Assembly (NCBI GenBank): GCA_964536215.1
Contig: CAZHWT010000054.1
Location: 1-5,617 of the forward strand
DNA from: CAZHWT01 sp964536215
GTDB lineage: Bacteria; Patescibacteriota; CAZHWT01
DNA: 5,617 nt
Direction: 5' to 3'
The notes beneath the pieces are model-generated. The model searched no databases, had not been told where the DNA came from, and was given only the letters and a program-made list of their open reading frames with translations. Within the stretch, counting starts at the first letter, position 1. Every line of letters starts with the position of its first letter. Position numbers and translations under genes: made by a program. Shown here one piece after another: positions 1 to 5,428 of this stretch.

Positions 1-501
1 CTGGTGCGTCAGTCACCGTTTAACGCGGATAATTTGCGTCAAACCTCGTTTGCTTTAGCTGAGGTGATGCCAATGATTGAGCATGACGATACGGTGGATA
101 TTAAGCCGGATGACATTACCTTTGAGGCGTTTAGATCTGGTGGGGCGGGTGGCCAGAACGTTAATAAAGTGAATACGGCAGTGAGGATTGTGCATAAGCC
201 GTCGGGGATTGTGGTAACGGCTTCTGGGGAACGGTCGCAGCTAAAAAACCGAGAGTCGGCCATGAAGATTCTGCGGGCTAAATTGTTTTTGATTCAGGAA
301 GAAGAGCGTCGCAAGGCTGATGCTGAGCTGAAAGGGGTGTATGTGACCCCTGGCTGGGGCAACCAGATCCGGTCGTATGTGTTGCACCCTTACCAAATGG
401 TCAAGGATCATCGGACTGATTTTGAAACCTCGGACACTTCTGGTGTGCTTGATGGTGATTTGCAGGGATTTATTGAGGCAGAGATGAAGCGGACAGAGTG
501 A
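1..501 (+). CDS. prfB: Peptide chain release factor 2, C-terminal part (5' end outside window)
   Basis: RF2 recognises UAA and UGA in the ribosomal A site and triggers hydrolysis of peptidyl-tRNA. The reading frame is open from base 1, and its first residues (LVRQSPFNA) match the interior of class I release factors, so the true start lies upstream; the GTG at base 4 is not the start. The catalytic GGQ loop is at residues 50-52 of the visible part (bases 148-156), inside the family pattern RSGGAGGQNVNKV. Later family segments are SGERSQ, NRESAMKIL and WGNQIRSYVL, followed by a C-terminal VLDGDL stretch. The WGNQIRSYVL block favours RF2 over RF1. The anticodon-mimic (SPF/PxT) domain, and any programmed frameshift site, lie outside the window. 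The gene ends in TGA, the codon RF2 itself reads. A separate promoter follows 16 bases later, so ftsE need not depend on prfB transcription. Confidence 0.95.
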   Translation: MVRQSPFNADNLRQTSFALAEVMPMIEHDDTVDIKPDDITFEAFRSGGAGGQNVNKVNTAVRIVHKPSGIVVTASGERSQLKNRESAMKILRAKLFLIQEEERRKADAELKGVYVTPGWGNQIRSYVLHPYQMVKDHRTDFETSDTSGVLDGDLQGFIEAEMKRTE

Positions 502-516
502 GGTGATTAACTCGGC

Positions 517-545
517 TTGACCGGAAGTTTTGGTTTTGCTAATCT
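517..545 (+). promoter_or_regulatory. Predicted sigma70-type promoter for ftsEX
   Basis: TTGACC (517-522) is followed after a 17-base spacer by TAATCT (540-545), preceded by TGC, giving an extended -10 (TGnTAATCT). This is the best -35/-10 pair I found in the window. Transcription would begin around 551-553, about 30 bases before the ftsE ATG. The assignment rests on sequence match only. Confidence 0.6.
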
Positions 546-551
546 GGAACA

Positions 552-569
552 GTCCACTTTGCAGTGGGT
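552..569 (+). promoter_or_regulatory. Hairpin at predicted 5' end of the ftsEX transcript
   Basis: CCACT (554-558) pairs with AGTGG (563-567) around a TTGC tetraloop, and two flanking G-T pairs extend the stem to 552-569. It would fall at the very start of the predicted mRNA and 12 bases before the ftsE ATG. It buries the in-frame GTG at 564, one reason to prefer the ATG at 582. A role in mRNA stability or translation control is inference. Confidence 0.4.
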
Positions 570-581
570 AACATTCTGCTC

Positions 582-1262
582 ATGATTGCCTACAAACACG
601 TTTCCAAACTTTACCCCACAGGCGCACATGCCCTAAAAGACGTTGATACCCGTATATCCGATGGAGAATTTGTCTTCTTGGTCGGACAGTCAGGGGCGGG
701 TAAGACAAGTTTGTTTAAAATGCTTCTTCGCGAGGATGTACCAAGTGATGGAGAAGTTTGGCTTAATGACATGCGGGTAGATGAGCTTAAAGGCAAACAA
801 ATCTCCCAATTGCGCCGTAATATCGGGATGATTTTTCAAGATTTCAGGACTTTGCCTCGGATGACGGTCTGGGAGAATGTGGCCTTTGCTCTGGAGGTGG
901 TGGGTAAGAGTAAACATGATATCGAAAAAGTGGTGCCATATATGCTTAAGCTGGTTGGTCTTAAGGATAAAGCTCAAGCATTTCCTCACCAGTTGTCTGG
1001 TGGTGAGCAGCAGCGTATCGCTATCGCTCGGGCCTTGGTTCACGAGCCGACTGTACTTTTGGCCGATGAGCCGACAGGAAACTTAGACCCTTCAACTTCT
1101 TGGGAAATTGTGGAATTGCTGAGTCAGATTAATGGCTGGGGGACAACAGTAGTGATGGCTACTCATAACGCAGATATTGTTAATGCTATGAAACGGCGAG
1201 TGATTACCATGGAAAAAGGGTCTATCATTAAGGATGAGCCGCATGGCGGCTACGATTTGTAA
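582..1262 (+). CDS. ftsE: Cell division ATP-binding protein FtsE
   Basis: FtsE is the cytoplasmic ATPase of the FtsEX complex, which does not act as a classical transporter but relays ATP-driven changes to a cell-wall hydrolase system outside the membrane. The 226-residue product has every ABC ATPase motif in order: Walker A GQSGAGKT (35-42), Q-loop glutamine 86 in IFQDFRTLP, signature LSGGEQ (138-143), Walker B VLLADEP (158-164) with catalytic E163, and the H-loop histidine 195 in MATHN. Length is typical for FtsE. I chose ATG 582 because FtsE proteins usually begin MIxxxxVSKxY; an in-frame GTG at 564 would add six residues but lies in a hairpin. No Shine-Dalgarno sequence precedes the ATG. 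It overlaps ftsX, its membrane partner, so the two are probably translated together. Confidence 0.95.
   Translation: MIAYKHVSKLYPTGAHALKDVDTRISDGEFVFLVGQSGAGKTSLFKMLLREDVPSDGEVWLNDMRVDELKGKQISQLRRNIGMIFQDFRTLPRMTVWENVAFALEVVGKSKHDIEKVVPYMLKLVGLKDKAQAFPHQLSGGEQQRIAIARALVHEPTVLLADEPTGNLDPSTSWEIVELLSQINGWGTTVVMATHNADIVNAMKRRVITMEKGSIIKDEPHGGYDL
1230..1234 (+). promoter_or_regulatory. Shine-Dalgarno sequence deciding the ftsX start
   Basis: AAGGA lies 8 bases before ATG 1243, inside the end of ftsE. The alternatives are ATG 1234, which overlaps the site, and ATG 1264, which has no usable site. This supports 1243 and a 20-base overlap with ftsE. Confidence 0.5.
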
Positions 1263-2141
1263 TATGTTTACTTCATTGTCTCGTATTTTTGGTACTGCAA
1301 TTTCGCAAATGCAACGGCATGGCTGGCACACTGTGGCGGCGTTGTCGGTTATTTCTTTGACCTTTTTTGTTATTTCCCTATTCTTGCTAGTGGGTATGGG
1401 GTCAAATGTGGTGCTGAATTTCTTTGAAAAACAGCCCCAGATGATTGTGTTCTTTAAAGATGAAGCAACTAAAGCCAGGATTGATGAGATTCAAAAAGCG
1501 CTGGAAGATACTGGCAAAGTTTCGGCAATCCATTACACCTCCAAGGAAGAGGCGTTGTCTTACTATAAAGAAGTAACTAAAGATGATCCAACTTTAGCCG
1601 AGAATATTTCGGCTAATAAGCTACCCGCCTCTTTGGACGTATCGCCTAAAAAGTTAGAGGATATCGATACGTTGGCGGCGGTAGTCAAAGATGAGAAGTA
1701 TGACCAGTTTATTGACGAAGTCAACTATCCTAGAGATGTGACTGACCGCTTGGCCTCATGGACATCGACCGGGCGCTTAGTCGGCATAGGCCTGATCTTG
1801 TTTCTAGTACTGGTGTCGTTCTTAATTATGCTGGTAACTATTGGCTTGAATATTGCTTCTTATCAGCAGGAAATAGAAGTAATGCGACTGGTGGGGGCAT
1901 CCAACTGGTATATTAGAGGGCCGTTTGTGGTAGAAGGGATTTTGTACGGTGTCATCGCTTCTGTATTATCGGTTGGGGTGGTGTATATGACCTTGCCATG
2001 GGTGGCGCCTCGGCTACAGAGTTGGTTTAGTGGTATACAGATTTTCCCCATCCCAGTGCTGCAAGTGTTTGGCGGCATGCTGGCTTTTGAAATTTTGCTG
2101 GGCATTTTATTGGGCGTAATTGGCTCGGTGGTGGCTATGCG
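1243..2141 (+). CDS. ftsX: Cell division protein FtsX (3' end lost in assembly gap)
   Basis: FtsX is the membrane subunit of FtsEX; its extracellular domain binds the coiled coil of a murein hydrolase or activator. The visible 299 residues show the FtsX plan: a short cytoplasmic N-terminus, a membrane segment at about 31-53, an extracellular domain at about 54-175 (including QPQMIVFFKDEAT and LPASLDVSP), and three more membrane segments at about 179-203, 229-251 and 276-298. The cytoplasmic loop EIEVMRLVGASNWYIRGPF (210-228) is the conserved coupling region facing FtsE. Since family members usually end a few residues after the fourth membrane segment, only a short tail is probably missing. 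ATG 1243 is preferred for its AAGGA site; ATG 1264 would give a protein 7 residues shorter, starting one base after the ftsE stop. The likely extracellular partner is the M23 protein encoded next. Confidence 0.92.
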
Positions 2142-2241
2142 NNNNNNNNNNNNNNNNNNNNNNNNNNNNNNNNNNNNNNNNNNNNNNNNNNNNNNNNNNN
2201 NNNNNNNNNNNNNNNNNNNNNNNNNNNNNNNNNNNNNNNNN
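2142..2241. other. Assembly gap of 100 N
   Basis: A run of exactly 100 N, the conventional placeholder for a scaffold gap of unknown size. Reading across it is not meaningful: the in-frame TGA at 2245 depends on the nominal length. The end of ftsX and perhaps further sequence are missing here. Confidence 0.97.
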
Positions 2242-2394
2242 ATCTGAATGGAGCCTGTCAGCCTGTGGCTGAAATGGCAATGCGAATCTGCCCCTGTTGG
2301 GTCGGACAGTTGCTACAAATATGCGAATAACCTCGTGTCATTCTGGAGCCGAGGACACTAGAATCTCTCACTAGTAGACTTACTTCATATTGAT
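2242..2394 (+). other. Spacer after the gap with nested inverted repeats, no recognised gene
   Basis: I recognise no protein here. A 37-codon ORF (2248-2361) has no Shine-Dalgarno site and no family resemblance, and a second frame is open from the gap to TAA 2328, so the end of an unknown gene cannot be excluded. The sequence is rich in pairing potential: CTGTC (2254-2258) with GACAG (2305-2309) encloses small stems such as AGCC/GGCT and GGCA/TGCC; further on, CCTCG (2331-2335) pairs with CGAGG (2350-2354), overlapping GTGTC (2335-2339) with GACAC (2354-2358), then ATTCT (2340-2344) with AGAAT (2360-2364) and ACTAG (2357-2361) with CTAGT (2371-2375). Several of these are mutually exclusive. 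It could be the 3' end of the ftsEX transcript or a structured RNA; I could not match a known RNA family. Confidence 0.4.
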
Positions 2395-2423
2395 TTGCAT
2401 CTTGTGTGGATTGTTCGTAGTAT
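2395..2423 (+). promoter_or_regulatory. Possible promoter of the M23 hydrolase gene
   Basis: TTGCAT (2395-2400) and TAGTAT (2418-2423) are separated by 17 bases; each half is only a moderate match to consensus. Transcription would start near 2430, at or next to ATG 2432, implying a leaderless mRNA. An overlapping TATAGA at 2421 is an alternative -10. Confidence 0.35.
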
Positions 2424-2431
2424 AGATGTAC

Positions 2432-3664
2432 ATGAAATTTTCTCGTTTTAAAACTGAGTCTATGCGGCGGTGGCAGCGATTTGGCTTAATGCTGTCCACG
2501 GCGGTATTGGTGGTGGCTCAAGTGGTAAATGTGCCTGCTATGGCCTATACCCAGCAGGACTATAAAAACAATCAGGCTAAGCAAGATGAGTTAAAAGCTA
2601 AAATCAGCGAGACGAAGGGTAAGGAGAAAACGCTATCCTCTCAGATTGCTCAGATGAATAATCAGATCTCACTCAATGAGCTGGAGTTGGCAGACACTCA
2701 GGGTCAGATTCAGTCGACTCAGAACTTACTCGTTCAGGTAAACAATAACATTGATGAGGTGGGAACAAAGATTGAGCGGCTAGACGATACGATTGGCCAG
2801 ATGCAAGAGGCGGCTGATCAGCGGATTAAGGCGGCGTATAAAAAGAGTCGTATGCCGTCCATTTCGGCGATTATCTCTGCGGTTGATTTTAAGCAAGCCA
2901 TGAAGAGTTTGGCTTATATTAAGGAGATGGAAGAGCAGGACAATATTCTGCTTGCGCAGATTGGTGATAATCGTAAAAATTATGAGGAACAAAAACAGAA
3001 TCTGGCTAATCTAAAGGCGGAAAAAGAAAGTCTGGCGACGGAACTGGCTAGTAAGCAGAAGCAGGTTCAGTCGCAGCAAGAAGCGCTGAGTACGGCCAAG
3101 GCTAATAAAGATAAGCTATTGGCTGCGACCAGGGGCGACGAGTCGGTGTACCAGCGACTGCTGGCTCAAGCTAAGGCCGAAGCGGCGGCTATGGCTAGCG
3201 CCATTGTTAGCAGTAATGTTAAGAGCTGGCACGTCAATCGTGGCGATGTGATTGCTTTTGAAGGTAATACTGGTTGTGCCACAGGCTATCACTTGCACTT
3301 TTCGTATCGGCGGACTGTATTGCCATATATTGGTGGGACAATTGGTAGTGGTCAATGGATAAACCCGGCTCCGTACATTGCATCTGGCGAATTGGGTAAG
3401 CCAATTGCGGGCTATCCGTCCAAAATAAGTCAACACTTTGGTGAAACGGCAATTGCTGGATTGTATGGGCCTGATGGGCACCCGGGTATTGATATTGCTG
3501 ATGCGCCAGGCACACCAATTTTGGCGGCTCAGTCTGGGACGGCGGTACGGTGGAGTGATGGCGGGTGTAGGCTGGGTGGAGTTCAGACCGATCGAGGTGA
3601 AGGGATTATTATCACGGCCGATGATGGTCGGTCGCAGACACTGTACTGGCATATTCAAAGGTAG
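2432..3664 (+). CDS. Secreted coiled-coil M23/LytM murein hydrolase with permuted catalytic domain
   Basis: This is probably the extracellular effector of FtsEX, cutting peptidoglycan cross-links or stems. The 410-residue product has a basic N-terminus, a hydrophobic signal segment (about 17-36) ending in AMA-Y as a signal peptidase I site near residue 38, and long Gln/Lys/Glu-rich coiled coils (about 40-130 and 165-255). These flank a PcsB/CwlO-like segment, RIKAAYKKSRMPSISAIISA (131-150). The M23 signatures follow in unusual order: GDVIAFEGNTG then HLHF (287-290) and INPAPYI, and only afterwards GHPGID (349-354) and LYWH (404-407). All expected zinc and catalytic residues (H350, D354, H407, H287, H289) are present, suggesting an active enzyme and not a degenerate activator like EnvC. 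The protein stops three residues after YWH. ATG 2426 or ATG 2462 are possible starts; no Shine-Dalgarno site is seen. Confidence 0.88.
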   Translation: MKFSRFKTESMRRWQRFGLMLSTAVLVVAQVVNVPAMAYTQQDYKNNQAKQDELKAKISETKGKEKTLSSQIAQMNNQISLNELELADTQGQIQSTQNLLVQVNNNIDEVGTKIERLDDTIGQMQEAADQRIKAAYKKSRMPSISAIISAVDFKQAMKSLAYIKEMEEQDNILLAQIGDNRKNYEEQKQNLANLKAEKESLATELASKQKQVQSQQEALSTAKANKDKLLAATRGDESVYQRLLAQAKAEAAAMASAIVSSNVKSWHVNRGDVIAFEGNTGCATGYHLHFSYRRTVLPYIGGTIGSGQWINPAPYIASGELGKPIAGYPSKISQHFGETAIAGLYGPDGHPGIDIADAPGTPILAAQSGTAVRWSDGGCRLGGVQTDRGEGIIITADDGRSQTLYWHIQR

Positions 3665-3680
3665 TAGGATGGTCAGTTGG

Positions 3681-3712
3681 GCGTCGGCAAGTAGACACGT
3701 CGACAGATGAGC
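3681..3712. repeat. Period-8 degenerate repeat, array A
   Basis: Four consecutive octamers (gcgtcggc, aagtagac, acgtcgac, agatgagc) fit a loose NNGTNGRC unit, the last one weakly. The array begins 17 bases after the M23 stop codon. Bases 3683-3703 match 4217-4237 in array B with one mismatch, so A and B are copies of one dispersed sequence. Confidence 0.65.
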
Positions 3713-3787
3713 AATTGTACTGTCCTCGTAGACTTCCGCCAGGGGCGAGGCGTAGACTCGCTGGCGTCTGATGCTTTCACTCATCTG
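3704..3787 (+). terminator. Nested stem-loop between M23 and vanZ-like genes, possible 3' end structure
   Basis: CAGATGAG (3704-3711) and CTCATCTG (3780-3787) form a perfect 8-base inverted repeat around a GC-rich core. In the core, CGCCA (3737-3741) pairs with TGGCG (3762-3766) and GCGAG (3745-3749) with CTCGC (3757-3761), giving ten base pairs with a 3-base bulge and a 7-base loop. CCTCG (3724-3728) could instead pair with CGAGG (3746-3750), a competing fold. There is no proper U-run, so calling it an intrinsic terminator is weak; it could be a 3' mRNA structure or a site acting on the promoter that overlaps its right arm. Confidence 0.35.
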
Positions 3788-3794
3788 ATACAAT
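3786..3794 (+). promoter_or_regulatory. Extended -10 promoter of the vanZ-like gene
   Basis: TGATACAAT is an extended -10 whose hexamer TACAAT matches consensus at five of six positions. No good -35 is seen at the usual distance. The hexamer ends six bases before ATG 3801, so transcription would begin at or next to the start codon, giving a leaderless mRNA. Confidence 0.5.
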
Positions 3795-3800
3795 ACTGTC

Positions 3801-4259
3801 ATGGTTAAACGATTTGTCTGGTTGTGGGGGCCGGTTATTGGATGGGCCGGGTTGATTTTCTGGTGGTCCAGTATCCCTAGTTTGGGGATTGGTGGCGGTC
3901 CGCTTGATTTTATATTGCGTAAGACGGCTCATGTGACTGAGTATGCGTTACTGTGGATGTTGGTGCATAGGGCTTTAGCGGGTGGTCAGCGGATTTGGGC
4001 CTGGCGCATTGTGATGGGTGCAATTTTGTTGACTATCCTTTACGCGGTCAGTGACGAGCTTCATCAACATTTTGTACCAACTCGCAGCGGTGTTGGTATT
4101 GACGTTTTAATTGACGCCGCTGGGGTGGCTTTGGGCGTGGGAGTTGGGGGATGGTGGCATTGGTGGAACGCGGCACTCCACGCCAGCGGTCGTGCCACTG
4201 GCACGACAGTAGGGAAGTCGGCAAGTAGGCACGTCGAGAGTAGGCGGGCTGGAAAGTAG
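3801..4259 (+). CDS. VanZ-like family small membrane protein
   Basis: A 152-residue inner-membrane protein of the VanZ-like family. Family signatures are KTAHVTEYALL (41-51), YAVSDELHQHFVPTRSG (81-97) and DVLIDAAGVALG (101-112). Hydrophobic segments lie at about 5-22, 45-60, 68-86 and 100-118, which suits four membrane passes. VanZ itself gives low-level teicoplanin resistance in enterococci, but most homologues have no known role, and nothing here shows resistance. The start is ATG 3801, directly behind an extended -10 and without a Shine-Dalgarno site. The C-terminus is odd: a palindrome lies within codons for residues 130-136, and residues from about 138 to the end (GKSASRHVESRRAGK) are encoded by the period-8 repeat array B, so the tail looks acquired or random and not conserved. 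Confidence 0.85.
   Translation: MVKRFVWLWGPVIGWAGLIFWWSSIPSLGIGGGPLDFILRKTAHVTEYALLWMLVHRALAGGQRIWAWRIVMGAILLTILYAVSDELHQHFVPTRSGVGIDVLIDAAGVALGVGVGGWWHWWNAALHASGRATGTTVGKSASRHVESRRAGK
4189..4207. repeat. Perfect 9-base inverted repeat inside the vanZ-like 3' end
   Basis: GTCGTGCCA (4189-4197) and TGGCACGAC (4199-4207) are perfect inverted copies around a single C, giving an 8-base-pair hairpin with an ACT loop. It lies within the coding sequence and directly abuts array B. There is no U-run after it, so it is not a standard terminator. Confidence 0.7.
4207..4245. repeat. Period-8 degenerate repeat, array B
   Basis: Octamers cagtaggg, aagtcggc, aagtaggc and acgtcgag follow each other in phase, then a shortened agtaggc unit. 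Twenty of 21 bases (4217-4237) match array A. The array lies inside the vanZ-like reading frame and encodes the start of its basic tail. Confidence 0.7.
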
Positions 4260-4283
4260 AAACTAGAATTTGAACTAATTATC

Positions 4284-4325
4284 TTTACCCTTTACCCTTT
4301 AACCTGAAACCTAGAATCCCCATCG
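4284..4325. repeat. Period-7 degenerate repeat before tsaE
   Basis: Two exact TTTACCC heptamers (4284-4297) are followed in the same phase by tttaacc, tgaaacc, tagaatc and cccatcg, decaying toward the gene. The array fills most of the 74-base spacer between the vanZ-like gene and tsaE and ends 8 bases before ATG 4334. Confidence 0.6.
4312..4317 (+). promoter_or_regulatory. Possible -10 element for tsaE
   Basis: TAGAAT matches the -10 consensus at five of six positions and lies 16 bases before ATG 4334. I see no convincing -35 and no TG extension, and the hexamer is part of the heptamer array, so it may be coincidental. Confidence 0.25.
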
Positions 4326-4333
4326 CGACTCTC

Positions 4334-4807
4334 ATGTCTTCCCTGCACTCCTCATCTCTTACCTCCGATCCACCGTCAAAGCAGCTTGATGTATCTTTGC
4401 CTGAGCTGCGCGAGTTTGCGGCCGAGGTGGCGACCTCTCTCCATGGTGGCGAGATCCTGGCTCTGCGAGGCGATTTGGGGGCAGGCAAGACGACGTTTGT
4501 GCAATTTTTAGCTGAAGAACTGGGCATCACATCGGCGGTGAATAGTCCAACCTTTGGGCTGTATAAGCAATACCAGACAAAAAAGGGGTTTGACTTGCAT
4601 CACTTTGACTGGTATCGTTTGTCGGGTGAGGCTGAGGTTGAGCAGTTGGGGGTGGCAGATTTGTTTGGTCAGCCGGATGCAGTTACTGTGATAGAATGGC
4701 CGGATAGAGCAGATACGTTGTTGCCTAGGGACACAATAAGCATAGGATTTGAATATGTTAATGCAGAGACTCGAAGGATTACTTTCAATACCGGAAGCGT
4801 CAGCTAG
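4334..4807 (+). CDS. tsaE: tRNA t6A biosynthesis ATPase TsaE
   Basis: TsaE (YjeE family) is the small cytoplasmic ATPase that, with TsaB and TsaD, is needed to transfer the threonylcarbamoyl group to A37 of ANN-decoding tRNAs. The 157-residue product has Walker A GDLGAGKT (46-53), NSPTFGLYKQY (70-80) with the family SPTF motif, HHFDWYRL (89-96) and IEWPDR (120-125), all at expected spacing and normal length. ATG 4334 is the only in-frame ATG before the conserved core. The first 16 residues are Ser-rich, encoded by pyrimidine-rich DNA unlike the rest, and resemble a continuation of the spacer, so a non-ATG start nearer residue 20 is possible. No Shine-Dalgarno site precedes it. It overlaps tsaC by 53 bases, coupling two enzymes of one pathway; tsaB and tsaD are not in the window. 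Confidence 0.93.
   Translation: MSSLHSSSLTSDPPSKQLDVSLPELREFAAEVATSLHGGEILALRGDLGAGKTTFVQFLAEELGITSAVNSPTFGLYKQYQTKKGFDLHHFDWYRLSGEAEVEQLGVADLFGQPDAVTVIEWPDRADTLLPRDTISIGFEYVNAETRRITFNTGSVS
4744..4747 (+). promoter_or_regulatory. Shine-Dalgarno sequence for tsaC
   Basis: AGGA lies 7 bases before ATG 4755, inside tsaE. It favours ATG 4755 over TTG 4749, which is too close, and over ATG 4761, which is slightly far. Confidence 0.5.
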
Positions 4808-5384
4808 ACTATTGGCTGGTCAGACGGTTATTTTTCCAACTGATACGGTGTGGGGAATTGGAGCCAGGTGGCAGAGTGAGCGAGGGGTTAAAGCGTTGTA
4901 TCATGCCAAACAGCGCGAAGATGAGAAGCCAATGGCTATTTTGGTCGCTGAAATGGATCAATTAAAAGAGTTAAATCTAGATTTTGATCGTTTGACGCCG
5001 GCTATGCATAAAGCGATGGTTAAGCTGATGAAAGTGTATTGGCCGGGCGGGGTGACGATTGTCTTGCCGTGGACGGCTAAGGCGGATTATTTCCGTTGGA
5101 GTGCGCCCAGCTTGGGAGTAAGAATACCTAATCATCCGGTGGCTCAGGCCTTGCTGCGTCAGGCAGGTCCCATAGTGCAATCCTCAGCTAACCCAGCTGG
5201 CGGGTTAGCTCCTGCATCTTATGAGGCGATTGATCAGGATTTTGTGGTGCTAACTGGTGGGGTGGTGGCTGGTGAGTCTGGTGGTGAGGGCGCCTCGACA
5301 GTGGTGGATTTGACTGGCGAAGAAATGAAAATTGTTCGAGCTGGCTGCGTGCCGGTGGTGGAGATTGAGCGGGTTGTAGGGTAG
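4755..5384 (+). CDS. tsaC: L-threonylcarbamoyladenylate synthase (YrdC/Sua5 family)
   Basis: TsaC makes threonylcarbamoyl-AMP from threonine, bicarbonate and ATP, the first step of t6A synthesis in the cytoplasm. The 209-residue protein has one YrdC domain and no Sua5 C-terminal extension, so TsaC is the better name. Visible motifs are PTDTVWG (28-34), the substrate-binding KQR and KPMAIL segment (52-62), YWPGGVTIVL (95-104), GVRIPNHP (121-128), SSANPAGG (143-150) and EGASTVVDL (178-186), followed by IVRAG (193-197). Length and motif order are normal and nothing key appears missing. ATG 4755 is chosen for its AGGA site. The overlap with tsaE in a different frame suggests translational coupling. 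Repeats begin about ten bases after the stop codon. Confidence 0.93.
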   Translation: MLMQRLEGLLSIPEASARLLAGQTVIFPTDTVWGIGARWQSERGVKALYHAKQREDEKPMAILVAEMDQLKELNLDFDRLTPAMHKAMVKLMKVYWPGGVTIVLPWTAKADYFRWSAPSLGVRIPNHPVAQALLRQAGPIVQSSANPAGGLAPASYEAIDQDFVVLTGGVVAGESGGEGASTVVDLTGEEMKIVRAGCVPVVEIERVVG

Positions 5385-5392
5385 TTGGTGAG

Positions 5393-5428
5393 TGGTACGT
5401 ACACGTGTACGTACATGTGTACGTACAT
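5393..5428. repeat. 20-base perfect palindrome within a 12-base tandem repeat
   Basis: GTACGTACACGTGTACGTAC (5395-5414) is a perfect 20-base palindrome. It is the left part of about three 12-base units: an imperfect copy at 5393-5404 and two exact GTGTACGTACAT copies at 5405-5416 and 5417-5428. It starts 8 bases after the tsaC stop codon and could form a strong hairpin in RNA, but no U-run follows. Confidence 0.75.

Noticed and set aside
564..581. GTG start for ftsE adding six residues
   Set aside because: The GTG lies inside a hairpin stem, and homologues start at the MIxxxxVSK position encoded from ATG 582.
2242..2247. ftsX ending at the TGA just after the gap
   Set aside because: The frame across 100 placeholder N is arbitrary, so this stop cannot be assigned to ftsX.
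2242..2361. Possible tRNA, tmRNA or RNase P RNA fragment after the gap
   Set aside because: The segment GGACAGTTGC and the AATAACCTCG stretch superficially recall rnpB and ssrA, but the conserved P4 core of RNase P, a T-arm GTTCRA and an acceptor with CCA are absent.
3704..3787. Small transposable element (MITE) with terminal inverted repeats
   Set aside because: The arms are only 8 bases, I see no target site duplication flanking them, and no second copy occurs in the window.
3116..3802. Long open frame on the minus strand opposite the M23 gene
   Set aside because: It mirrors a convincing plus-strand gene, has no recognisable motif and is low in credible protein features; I treat it as a shadow.
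3801..4259. Glycopeptide resistance gene
   Set aside because: Only the broad VanZ-like family fits; no vanA, vanH, vanX or regulatory genes are nearby, and most family members have no link to resistance.
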